A program made the translations under genes and the position numbers. Shown piece after piece: positions 1 to 6,210 of a stretch of DNA of 11,678 bases (the first letter of the stretch is position 1; every line of letters begins with the position of its first letter). The notes beneath the pieces are model-generated. The model saw only the letters and a list, made by a program, of their open reading frames with translations, had not been told where the DNA came from and searched no databases. The stretch lies in contig LKMS01000032.1 in the NCBI GenBank assembly GCA_001563965.1, positions 1 through 11,678 of the forward strand, written 5' to 3'. This stretch comes from Haloferacaceae archaeon PL-Br10_E2g29. Its GTDB lineage: Archaea; Halobacteriota; Halobacteria; Halobacteriales; Haloferacaceae.

Positions 1-350
1 CCGGGCACGAAATTCAGTCCCTCAACGTCGCCCTCGCCGGCGTGTTCGGACTCTTCGCTCGAACCGAGCAACATCTGCATGCCGAGACAGATGCCGAAAA
101 TGGGTTGGCCGCGGTCGGCGGCGGCCGCGAGCGCCTCGCGGTAGGGGCCAGCGTTGTCCATCCCCTCTCGAAAGGCACCGACGCCGGGCAGGACGATCCC
201 ATCTGCGTCGGCGAAGCTGTCGGGGTCGTCGGTGATTGTCACGCTCGCGCCCGCCCGTTCGAGCCCGCGAGTGACGCTTCGCAGATTGCCGAGGCCGTAG
301 TCGACGACGACGACAGCGGCGGTTGTCGTCTCGGGTGGAGTCATGCTCAT
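1..350 (-). CDS. hisH: Imidazole glycerol phosphate synthase, glutamine amidotransferase subunit HisH (N-terminal part, cut by window edge)
   Basis: HisH hydrolyses glutamine and passes ammonia to HisF, which makes imidazole glycerol phosphate and AICAR in histidine synthesis; both act in the cytoplasm. The visible 116 codons show the class I glutaminase fold in order: VDYGLGNLRSV near residues 16-26, the oxyanion-strand motif LPGVGAF at 54-60, and the nucleophile elbow GICLGMQ at 86-92 with the catalytic cysteine at residue 88. The catalytic His and Glu lie in the missing C-terminal half beyond position 1. A start at 350 and a second ATG two codons later (344) are in the same frame; I chose the first, but either would fit. 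The VDYGxGN opening separates HisH from PdxT, TrpG and GuaA. It lies downstream of lrp on the same strand with a 176-bp gap, so it probably has its own promoter. Confidence 0.93.
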   Translation of the reverse strand, partial: MSMTPPETTTAAVVVVDYGLGNLRSVTRGLERAGASVTITDDPDSFADADGIVLPGVGAFREGMDNAGPYREALAAAADRGQPIFGICLGMQMLLGSSEESEHAGEGDVEGLNFVP

Positions 351-415
351 ACGCTCCGTTTCGCGGCAACCGGCAAGTTCCTTTCCGTTCGGTCGACGTT
401 GCGTGACACTCGGTC

Positions 416-420
416 AAAAA
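416..420 (-). terminator. Possible T-run terminator downstream of lrp
   Basis: Five consecutive T residues on the minus strand lie about 107 bp beyond the lrp stop and 66 bp before the hisH start. Archaeal termination commonly uses short T-tracts without a required hairpin, so this is a plausible end for the lrp transcript. It is short and could be chance. Confidence 0.25.
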
Positions 421-481
421 TGGCGCTCATGGTTGAGGTCGGCGCTCGTCGAATTGCCAAACAGCTGGGAAGCTGGGCGGC

Positions 482-505
482 TGAGCGGTTGAGCGGTTGA
501 GCGGC
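482..505. repeat. Three tandem copies of an 8-bp unit
   Basis: The unit TGAGCGGT occurs at 482-489 and 490-497, and again at 498-505 with the last base changed to C. It sits just beyond the 3' end of lrp. A shorter echo of the same sequence (TGAGCGGTGAGCG) occurs near 5862-5875 upstream of the aminotransferase gene. No function can be assigned. Confidence 0.7.
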
Positions 506-526
506 AACCAACGCGTCGACGTCGGT

Positions 527-988
527 CTACTCTTCGTGAATGTCGAGATTGAACTGCTCGTTTTCGGTGACCGCGTTGAGGACGACGCTCGTGTTCGACT
601 CACGAATGTCGACATCGGTGAGCAGTTCTTTGATCTGGCTGTTCATCCCGTCGGTGTCTTTGAACTTGCCGATCGCGATAATATCGTAGTCGCCGGTGAC
701 CTCGTAGACGCTGACCATCTGTTTTTGTGCGCGGAGCCGTTCGGTGATTTCGGGCAGTGCGCTACCCTCAACCTTGAGGTGGATGATCGCAGTCACATCG
801 TAGCCGAGCGCGCCGTAGTCGACGATCGGGGTGTAGCCGTTGACGACGCCTTCGGCTTCGAGATCACGAAGATGGTTTGAGACGGTTGTTACGGACACAT
901 CAAGTTCTTCGCCGAGACTTCGGAGACTGGCGCGACCGTTGCCCAGAAGTGCGTTGATCAACTTGGCATCGAGGTTTTCGTACGTCAT
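527..988 (-). CDS. lrp: Lrp/AsnC family transcriptional regulator beside glnA
   Basis: This 153-residue protein is full length for the Lrp/AsnC family. Residues 4-52 form the helix-turn-helix: NLDAKLINALLGNGRASLRS, then the recognition helix around VSVTTVSNHLRDLEAEGVVNGY. Residues 62-150 form the RAM (ligand-binding, oligomerising) domain, including the typical VTGDYDIIAIGKF segment at 97-109. Such proteins assemble as dimers to octamers and sense amino acids. The gene diverges from glnA; the start codons are 126 bp apart with a palindrome between them. In Halobacterium salinarum an Lrp encoded next to glnA is known to influence glnA expression, so I infer the same partnership here. An AT-rich TATA-like element about 31 bp upstream of the ATG suggests a nearly leaderless transcript, which supports this start. 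The effector amino acid cannot be read from sequence. Confidence 0.93.
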   Translation of the reverse strand: MTYENLDAKLINALLGNGRASLRSLGEELDVSVTTVSNHLRDLEAEGVVNGYTPIVDYGALGYDVTAIIHLKVEGSALPEITERLRAQKQMVSVYEVTGDYDIIAIGKFKDTDGMNSQIKELLTDVDIRESNTSVVLNAVTENEQFNLDIHEE

Positions 989-1013
989 TACAGTTACCGA
1001 CGGACGGGAGCCA

Positions 1014-1024
1014 TTAGAATTTTA
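1014..1024 (-). promoter_or_regulatory. TATA-like promoter element of lrp
   Basis: On the minus strand the sequence TAAAATTCTAA is centred about 31 bp before the lrp ATG. It is one of few AT-rich blocks in the gap. It predicts a transcript start only a few bases before the start codon. Confidence 0.45.
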
Positions 1025-1037
1025 CGAATATCCAATT

Positions 1038-1050
1038 TCTTAGATTAAGA
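1038..1050. promoter_or_regulatory. 13-bp palindrome between lrp and glnA, candidate Lrp operator
   Basis: TCTTAGATTAAGA is a perfect inverted repeat (five-base arms, three-base centre). It lies between the two TATA-like elements, about 25 bp from the lrp box and 37 bp upstream of the glnA box. A further CTTAG half-site occurs at 1064-1068. Lrp-type regulators bind short AT-rich dyads of about this size, so autoregulation and control of glnA are plausible. The protein-site link is inference. Confidence 0.5.
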
Positions 1051-1078
1051 GGGCGTAATTGCACTTAGCGACAAGGTC

Positions 1079-1084
1079 TTTATA
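1079..1084 (+). promoter_or_regulatory. TATA box of glnA
   Basis: TTTATA is centred 33 bp upstream of the glnA ATG. Using the usual archaeal spacing of about 25-27 bp from TATA centre to transcript start, transcription would begin near 1107-1109, leaving a leader of only some six bases. No Shine-Dalgarno sequence is present before the ATG, which agrees with leaderless translation. Confidence 0.6.
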
Positions 1085-1114
1085 CTGGGTGAAAATAACC
1101 TAACCGTCCATAAC

Positions 1115-2485
1115 ATGACGGATACTAACGTTGCCACAGACGGTGGACTGACCAAAAAAGAACAGGCCGTGATTGATGAGATTGAAGCGGAGGGAATCGA
1201 CTTCCTTCGTCTGCAGTTTACCGATATTCTTGGGGTCGTCAAAAACGTTTCAGTGCCGGCCCGACAGGCGGAGAAAGCCTTTACCGACGGGATTTATTTC
1301 GATGGCTCGTCGATCAGCGGCTTCGTCCGCATTCAGGAGTCCGACATGCGGCTCAAGCCCGATCCGGACACGTTCGCCATCCTGCCATGGCGAAAAAACG
1401 AGGAAAGCGGTGCCGCACGCCTTATTTGTGACATCATCGACACCTCGACTGGCGAGCCGTTCAAAGGCGACCCACGCTATGTGCTGAAGGAAGCAATCGG
1501 CAAAGCCGAAGACCACGGCTTCGATGTTAACATGGCACCTGAGCCGGAGTTCTTCCTGTTCAAACAGGACGAAGACGGCTATGCAACCACGGAGTTCGCC
1601 GACCAGGGTGGCTACTTCGACCTTGCCCCAAAAGACCTCGCGAGCGACGTTCGCCGTGACATCATCTTTGCGCTCGAAGACATGGGCTTCGAGATCGAAG
1701 CCAGCCACCACGAGGTCGCCGAGGGTCAGTACGAGATCAACTTCGAGTACGACGATGCACTGACGACGGCCGACAACGTCGCAACGTTCCGGACGGTCGT
1801 TCGTGCGGTCGCCGCACAGCACGACCTGCACGCGACGTTCATGCCGAAACCCGTCCCCAAGATCAACGGCTCGGGAATGCACACCCACATGTCGTTGTTC
1901 AAAGACGGCGAGAACGCCTTCCACGACAGCAGCGACGAGTTCGACCTGAGCGGAACGGCGCACTCGTTCCTCGCCGGCATTCTTGAGCACGCACAGGCGA
2001 TCTGTGCGGTCACCGACCCAACGGTCAACAGCTACAAACGCCTGGTGCCCGGCTACGAGGCACCCGTCTACGTTGCCTGGTCGGACCGCAACCGCTCGGC
2101 ACTCATCCGCAAGCCAGCGGCCCGCATCCCGGCGGCAAGCCGTGTCGAGGCTCGCTTCCCCGACCCATCGTGTAACCCATACCTCGCGTTCGCCGCGCTC
2201 ATCACCGCCGGTCTCGACGGTATCGAGCGCGATCTTGAGGCACCGGATCCAGTTCGAGAGAACATTTACGAGTTCGACGAGGCCAAACGCGAAGAGTACG
2301 GCATCGACACGCTCCCAGGCAACCTTGGCGAAGCCGTCGATGCCCTCGAAGCGGATGAGGTCATTCTCGACGCACTCGGCCCGCACGTGTCCGAGAAGTT
2401 CATCGAAGCCAAGAACGCCGAGTACGACGACTACCGCATCGACGTCTCGCAGTGGGAACTCGACCGCTACCTCGAAACGTTCTAA
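1115..2485 (+). CDS. glnA: Glutamine synthetase, type I
   Basis: GlnA makes glutamine from glutamate, ammonia and ATP and is the main entry of ammonia at low concentration. The 456 residues match the GSI family length. Visible hallmarks are YFDGSSISGF at 61-70, the metal-binding Glu pair in PEPEFF (E143, E145), the ATP-site signature NGSGMHTHMSL at 251-261, the flap region KRLVPGYEAPVY at 308-319, and NRSALIRKPA at 326-335 with RFPDPSCNPYLAFA following. A tyrosine in NIYEF (Y385) occupies about the place of the adenylylated Tyr of bacterial GSI, but the surrounding adenylylation signature is absent, so covalent control of the enterobacterial kind is unlikely; haloarchaeal enzymes are known to be affected by PII (GlnK) proteins instead. 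The start is supported by a TATA box 33 bp upstream. It diverges from lrp, its likely regulator. Confidence 0.98.
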   Translation: MTDTNVATDGGLTKKEQAVIDEIEAEGIDFLRLQFTDILGVVKNVSVPARQAEKAFTDGIYFDGSSISGFVRIQESDMRLKPDPDTFAILPWRKNEESGAARLICDIIDTSTGEPFKGDPRYVLKEAIGKAEDHGFDVNMAPEPEFFLFKQDEDGYATTEFADQGGYFDLAPKDLASDVRRDIIFALEDMGFEIEASHHEVAEGQYEINFEYDDALTTADNVATFRTVVRAVAAQHDLHATFMPKPVPKINGSGMHTHMSLFKDGENAFHDSSDEFDLSGTAHSFLAGILEHAQAICAVTDPTVNSYKRLVPGYEAPVYVAWSDRNRSALIRKPAARIPAASRVEARFPDPSCNPYLAFAALITAGLDGIERDLEAPDPVRENIYEFDEAKREEYGIDTLPGNLGEAVDALEADEVILDALGPHVSEKFIEAKNAEYDDYRIDVSQWELDRYLETF

Positions 2486-2898
2486 GGCGACCACACACAG
2501 CCATTTTTTGCGACACCAGCGTGTGAGCAGCAGCACGACGATGGCGCGGACGTGATGAGTGGCAGTCCCACAATACTCGTCACGGCCACCGCACTCACCA
2601 CGAACGCGCCACCCAACCCGACGACGCCGGCATAGGCGCTCATCCAAAGGTCACCGGCGACAAACAGTCCGACGACCGCACTGCCAACCGGAACAGCCGG
2701 CGCGGAAGTCGGACGCTCACCGTACCAAACCCACATCAACAACCCGCCAACGGCCGCACCGAGCGCGAGGGCGACCTGTTGTGTTTCGCGCGAATAGCCG
2801 CCAGTGTGTGCCGCCACAGTCCCGACGATTCCACAGAGTATCGCGAGGCCAACCAACCGCTCGGGGAGTACGCGAATGCGATCCGGAGCGCTGGCCAT
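2482..2898 (-). CDS. Hypothetical four-helix membrane protein
   Basis: I do not recognise the family. The 138-residue product begins with a short basic stretch (APDRIRVLPERL) and shows about four hydrophobic segments, near residues 14-32, 41-59, 69-88 and 90-115, so it is probably an integral membrane protein with no large soluble domain. The last 20 residues are unusual: a run of three cysteines (SCCC, 121-124) followed by a short polar tail ending in KNGCVWSP. The stop codon overlaps the glnA stop by 4 bp on the opposite strand, so the two genes converge tail to tail. The odd tail could mean that the frame was extended into glnA terminator DNA after loss of an earlier stop. Membrane topology is read from hydrophobicity by eye; the reading frame is well supported by codon character, the function is unknown. 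Confidence 0.7.
   Translation of the reverse strand: MASAPDRIRVLPERLVGLAILCGIVGTVAAHTGGYSRETQQVALALGAAVGGLLMWVWYGERPTSAPAVPVGSAVVGLFVAGDLWMSAYAGVVGLGGAFVVSAVAVTSIVGLPLITSAPSSCCCSHAGVAKNGCVWSP
2504..2509 (+). terminator. T-run terminator of glnA
   Basis: Six T residues lie 19 bp after the glnA stop codon, inside the 3' end of the convergent membrane-protein gene. This is the only clear T-tract after glnA and fits archaeal T-rich termination. Confidence 0.5.
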
Positions 2899-2983
2899 GG
2901 GTAGTGGTTCGTGTGTCCGTGGCTCGAAGAATGAACATTGGCATCAGCGACCGACCCCAGCCGAGTTTCACACGCGCCGTTCG

Positions 2984-3916
2984 TTATGATTTGAGACGGA
3001 CAACTGTCGTTTCATCAGATTCGGTCACGGTGACCAGTCCGTCACCGGCCAGATCCGAGACCAACTCGCGAAGCCACTCCCGACCGTACTCGCCGTCGGG
3101 CGTGTAGTCGACGCGGATTCGGTGGCCGAGCGTATCCAGTTCGAGCGCGTTGTGTTCGCCGAGCAACCGAATCACCCGACCCCGAAACTGTCGGCGACTT
3201 CCCTCGAAACGGGGCTGCGTCGGCACGTCGGGAGCCGTAAAATCGCCGGAGTCATAGGCCGAACACCACGTGCGCCACGGACAGCCAGCCATGTCGCAGT
3301 CGGGTGTTTTGCCGCAGGCGGTCGCACCGAGTTCCATGATCGCGTTGTTCCAGACACGTGATCTGTTCGTCGGCATGAGTTCGTTCGCCGCAGCCTCGAA
3401 CGCCGCGTCGTCATCGGGGACGTCGAACGCGCGGTAGAGCACGCGCTTGACGTTGGTGTCGACGACCGCGTCGCCGTTGTTGAACGCAAAAGAGGCGACG
3501 GCGTTGGCGGTGTACGGCCCGACGCCCATCAGCGCCTGTAGTTCGGTGGGCGACTCGGGAAACTCGCCATCATGGTCGCCGACGACCTGACCCGCAGCCT
3601 CGTGGAGATATTTCGCACGGTTGTTGTAGCCGAGACTGTGGGCGCTCCAGAAGGCGACGACGTCGCTTCGGGCGGCAGCGGCCAGCGAGTCGACCGTCGG
3701 CCACTTTTCGAGAAATGCGGCCCACGCCTCGACAACCCGGTCGAGTTGGGTCTGCTGGCTCATCACCTCCGAGACCAAAATGGCGTAGGGGTCGTCGGTT
3801 TCGCGCCACGGGAAGTCGCGGTGGTCGGCCTCGTACCACTCGATAAGTGCCGTTTGGGCCGCCGCAACGGTGTCGCCGTCGGCTGAAAGCCGCCGGTCGT
3901 CGTCCGACTCGGTCAT
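2984..3916 (-). CDS. mutY: A/G-specific adenine DNA glycosylase (MutY), without NUDIX domain
   Basis: MutY removes adenine mispaired with 8-oxoguanine or guanine in base excision repair. The 310-residue protein shows FPWR (35-38), SEVMSQQTQ (49-57) with the catalytic Glu at 50, the helix-hairpin-helix LMGVGPYTANAV (129-140) with Tyr134 where Geobacillus MutY has its catalytic Tyr and where Nth-type lyases carry Lys, and VVDTNVKRVL (151-160) with the catalytic Asp at 153. Four cysteines at 201, 207, 212 and 218 should hold the 4Fe-4S cluster, but their spacing (5, 4 and 5 residues between) differs from the usual 6, 2 and 5. The C-terminal 80 residues do not resemble the NUDIX-like 8-oxoguanine domain of bacterial MutY; the segment 241-310 looks more like a small winged-helix fold. 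I chose the ATG at 3916; longer in-frame versions run into the divergent gene and have no MutY similarity. Confidence 0.93.
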   Translation of the reverse strand: MTESDDDRRLSADGDTVAAAQTALIEWYEADHRDFPWRETDDPYAILVSEVMSQQTQLDRVVEAWAAFLEKWPTVDSLAAAARSDVVAFWSAHSLGYNNRAKYLHEAAGQVVGDHDGEFPESPTELQALMGVGPYTANAVASFAFNNGDAVVDTNVKRVLYRAFDVPDDDAAFEAAANELMPTNRSRVWNNAIMELGATACGKTPDCDMAGCPWRTWCSAYDSGDFTAPDVPTQPRFEGSRRQFRGRVIRLLGEHNALELDTLGHRIRVDYTPDGEYGREWLRELVSDLAGDGLVTVTESDETTVVRLKS

Positions 3917-4023
3917 TGTCGATAGTCGGACAGGGAGAAAGTTAGGCGTGCTGATCGAGTCGACGCGAGCGCGTGGTGTGCCCTGACCGTTCGGCCGACC
4001 GACTGAGCAGACGGGCAAACGAA

Positions 4024-4040
4024 CGGCAATTCCTTTGCCG
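4024..4040. promoter_or_regulatory. Inverted repeat over the promoter of the following gene
   Basis: CGGCAA at 4024-4029 and TTGCCG at 4035-4040 form a perfect 6-bp inverted repeat with a 5-bp centre. The centre of the repeat lies about 30 bp upstream of the ATG at 4062, exactly where a TATA-like element (TTCCTTT) would be needed for a leaderless transcript. A DNA-binding protein on this site would block transcription. Confidence 0.4.
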
Positions 4041-4061
4041 ACGCCGACCCACCACCCGCCC

Positions 4062-4385
4062 ATGAGCCTCGACGAGCTAACCGCGGAAGTCACCGCCCAG
4101 TACAGCGCGATCGACGACGAAATCGAGGTCGGACTCGATCGCGAAACCAAGAACGAACTCGCCATGTTGGCCGCGGCGTTCGATGTCGACGAGCCGGCCG
4201 AGCTCCTCGTTCGCGGCGTCCACCTGCTGTACCGACAGACCGTCGACACCGGCGATCTGGATTTTCATCTCCGATCGGGGTTCGATGTCACCTACGACGA
4301 GTATCTCTCAGGAATGAGTTACGCGGAGATGACCGGCGAAAGCACGCTTCCCTCGCTGGATGAGTCGAACCGCTACCGGATGTAA
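4062..4385 (+). CDS. Small acidic protein with ribbon-helix-helix-like N-terminal half
   Basis: The 107-residue product is not a family I can name. Residues 20-60 read like a ribbon-helix-helix unit: a short strand (IEVGLDR), a first helix (ETKNELAMLAAAF), a turn (DVDEP) and a second helix (AELLVRGVHLLYRQ). The C-terminal third contains FDVTYDEYLSGMSYAEMTG and a polar tail. There is no signal peptide or membrane segment. An in-frame TTG at 4035 would add nine residues, but it lies inside the likely promoter, so I prefer the ATG at 4062. The gene diverges from mutY with a 145-bp gap, and an inverted repeat covers the expected TATA position, which would suit autoregulation. The DNA-binding role is inferred from layout only; the coding call is supported by strong haloarchaeal codon and acidic residue use. 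Confidence 0.72.
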   Translation: MSLDELTAEVTAQYSAIDDEIEVGLDRETKNELAMLAAAFDVDEPAELLVRGVHLLYRQTVDTGDLDFHLRSGFDVTYDEYLSGMSYAEMTGESTLPSLDESNRYRM

Positions 4386-4456
4386 TCGCGGTGGCGACAC
4401 AGATCGCTCCGCACTGACGAGACGGTCGTAACCAGAAATCAAGAACACGCGAACCG

Positions 4457-5806
4457 CTAGCCGAGGGCGTCGTCAGTAGCTGCCCGAAGCAACGCACAAC
4501 CGAGGTCGGCCTCGCGCTCGGTCACATCGAGTGGCGGCAACAACCGAAGCGTGGCGTGGCCGCAGCCCAGCGTAAGCAGGCCACGGTGGAGCGCCGCCGT
4601 TTGAACCGCATCGCGCTGGGCTTTTGTCTCAAAATCGATCGCCAACATGAGGCCGAGTCCCCGAGCGTCAGTTACCTGTTCAGTGTCGGTTGCGAGCGTG
4701 GTGAGCCGATCGAGGAACTGCTCACCGCGGCGGATTGCGTTCTCACGCAGACCCTGTTCTTCGATAATATCGATCGTGAGCGCGCCCTGTATCGATGCGA
4801 GAATGTCGCCAGCGCCCCATGTTGACGACAGCCGGCCCGATTCGTGGGGAAAAATCTCGTCAGTCGAAACGGTCGCTCCCACCCGGAGCGCCTTGGCCGC
4901 CACAACAATGTCGGGGTCGAACGCGTAGTGATCCGAGCCCCACCGCTTGCCCGTTCGGCTGAGCCCGCTTTGGATCTCGTCGGCGATCAGGGTGATGTCG
5001 TGTGTGTCGGCCACGGCGGCGAGTTCCTCGCCGAACGGCTGGCTGGGAATCCGGTAGCCGCCCTCGCCCTGGACCGGTTCGAGAATGATGAACGCGACCT
5101 CGTCGGGGTCAAGCGGTCCGCGATCAGGGGCGACCAGCCGCCGGAGCTGTGAGCCCGTGTCGGTGAAAAATCCACAGCCACACGAGTCGGCCGTACAGGT
5201 TCGATCCGTGCAAAACGGTACGTCGTAAATCGAGGGGAGTTCGGGGAAGTTGCGTTTTTGGACCTGTTTCGACCGGTTCAGCGAGAGCGTGCCGAGCGTC
5301 CGGCCGTGAAACGCGCCATCGAACGTAATGCCGTACTGGCCGTCACTGTGGTCGTAGGCGATCTTGATGGCGTTTTCGACGGCCTCAGCGCCAGAGTTCG
5401 AGAGAAACACCCGGTCCATGTCGTAGTCGGCGGTGAGTTCGATCAGGCGCTCCATGAGGCCGGCCGGGCCGGGGAGGCCGTCATCGGCGGGCGACTGGCC
5501 GCTCGAAACGTAGAAGTCCTGGCCGGCGATTTTCAGCGGATCGACGAGATCGAACGCGTCGAGTCGATCGAGCAGCGTCGGGTTGTTGTAGCCGAGCGGC
5601 GCGGCCGCGACGTGGCTCGTGAAATCCATGAGGACGTTGCCATCGACGTCGGTGCAAAACGGGCCGATGGCGGGCCCCGAGAGATCCCAGACGAAGTCGT
5701 AGACGTAGGTGCTTGCGGCGGCGGTTTGGTGGTGGTACTCGACCCACTCGGCGGCGCGGTCGCCGGGAAGGCGTTCGACGTTGGGTTCGACCGTCGCACG
5801 ATCCAT
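4457..5806 (-). CDS. Class III pyridoxal-phosphate aminotransferase (GABA/lysine aminotransferase-like)
   Basis: This 449-residue fold type I enzyme transfers an amino group, probably the terminal amino group of an omega-amino acid, to 2-oxoglutarate. Motifs are SNSGAEAVENAIK (136-148), FDGAFHGRT (162-170), LEPVQGEGG (242-250), the PLP-binding DEIQSGLSRTGK (276-287) and the Schiff-base lysine K305 in AAKALR. The downstream RLSSTWG (325-331) resembles L-lysine 6-aminotransferase more than the usual TFGGNP of GABA and acetylornithine enzymes, so substrate is open. An insert at 199-211 carries four cysteines (C199, C204, C209, C211), an unusual cluster that could bind a metal. The ATG at 5806 is backed by a TTTAC element 27 bp upstream; a 31-residue longer frame lacks family similarity. 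The PadR gene lies 108 bp upstream on the same strand. Confidence 0.9.
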   Translation of the reverse strand: MDRATVEPNVERLPGDRAAEWVEYHHQTAAASTYVYDFVWDLSGPAIGPFCTDVDGNVLMDFTSHVAAAPLGYNNPTLLDRLDAFDLVDPLKIAGQDFYVSSGQSPADDGLPGPAGLMERLIELTADYDMDRVFLSNSGAEAVENAIKIAYDHSDGQYGITFDGAFHGRTLGTLSLNRSKQVQKRNFPELPSIYDVPFCTDRTCTADSCGCGFFTDTGSQLRRLVAPDRGPLDPDEVAFIILEPVQGEGGYRIPSQPFGEELAAVADTHDITLIADEIQSGLSRTGKRWGSDHYAFDPDIVVAAKALRVGATVSTDEIFPHESGRLSSTWGAGDILASIQGALTIDIIEEQGLRENAIRRGEQFLDRLTTLATDTEQVTDARGLGLMLAIDFETKAQRDAVQTAALHRGLLTLGCGHATLRLLPPLDVTEREADLGCALLRAATDDALG

Positions 5807-5830
5807 AGCTAGTCGTCGGCGAACCGCGCG

Positions 5831-5835
5831 GTAAA
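5831..5835 (-). promoter_or_regulatory. TATA-like element of the aminotransferase gene
   Basis: TTTAC on the minus strand (within GGTTTACC) is centred 27 bp before the ATG at 5806, predicting a transcript that starts at or beside the start codon. Confidence 0.4.
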
Positions 5836-5914
5836 CCTTCCGCCGACTGCAACACAACGAGTGAGCGGTGAGCGAGCACAGCAAGCCGGACGGAGACAAA
5901 AGCGGTGGCAGAGA

Positions 5915-6190
5915 TTACGCGCTGATGTACTGGGCTTCCCAGTCGGTACGGGCGTCGATTTCGCGGGAGCCGCGTCGCGTCAACGTGTAGAAGTTCGTTC
6001 GTCGGTCACGCTGGCCTTTCTCGACGAGCCCTTTGTCGACGAGGGTATCGAGATTGGGATACAGCCGACCGTGGTGGATTTCTTTTTCGTAGTACTCTTC
6101 GAGTTCGTCTTTGATCGCGAGCCCATGCGGCTCCTCCAAGCCAGCAATTACATAGAGGAGGTCGCGCTGGAATCCTGTCAAGTCGTACAT
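5915..6190 (-). CDS. PadR-family winged-helix transcriptional regulator
   Basis: A compact 91-residue DNA-binding protein with little beyond the winged helix, as is common for haloarchaeal PadR proteins. Residues 4-18 (LTGFQRDLLYVIAGL) form the first helix, HGLAIKDELEEYY (22-34) the second, HHGRLYPNLDTLVDKGLVEK (39-58) the recognition helix with the characteristic GRLYPNLD signature, and RTNFYTLTRRGSREI (64-78) the wing. The larger C-terminal dimerisation domain of subfamily 1 is missing. An ATG 18 bp further upstream (6208) is in frame, but it lies upstream of the transcript start predicted from the AT-rich box near 6228, so I prefer 6190. It lies upstream of the aminotransferase on the same strand and diverges from the amphi-Trp/aldo-keto reductase genes; either could be its target. 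The ligand is unknown. Confidence 0.9.
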   Translation of the reverse strand: MYDLTGFQRDLLYVIAGLEEPHGLAIKDELEEYYEKEIHHGRLYPNLDTLVDKGLVEKGQRDRRTNFYTLTRRGSREIDARTDWEAQYISA

Positions 6191-6210
6191 CGGTAATGTC
6201 CGATACAAAG

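Noticed and set aside
420..500. Possible 26-residue microprotein (MALMVEVGARRIAKQLGSW...)
   Set aside because: An ATG-to-stop frame exists and looks amphipathic, but it has no promoter or ribosome site, ends inside the 8-bp repeat and could easily arise by chance.
1250..2647. 465-codon open frame opposite glnA
   Set aside because: It lies antisense to a clearly conserved glutamine synthetase, has no recognisable motifs and crosses into the convergent gene. Such shadows are common in GC-rich haloarchaeal DNA.
3917..4249. Upstream extension of mutY by 111 codons
   Set aside because: The added residues lack similarity to MutY, are low in acidic residues and run through the divergent gene and its promoter.
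5184..5212. Frameshift or misassembly to explain the cysteine-rich insert in the aminotransferase
   Set aside because: Reading frame, codon use and flanking family motifs continue without break on both sides, so the insert is a genuine part of the protein.
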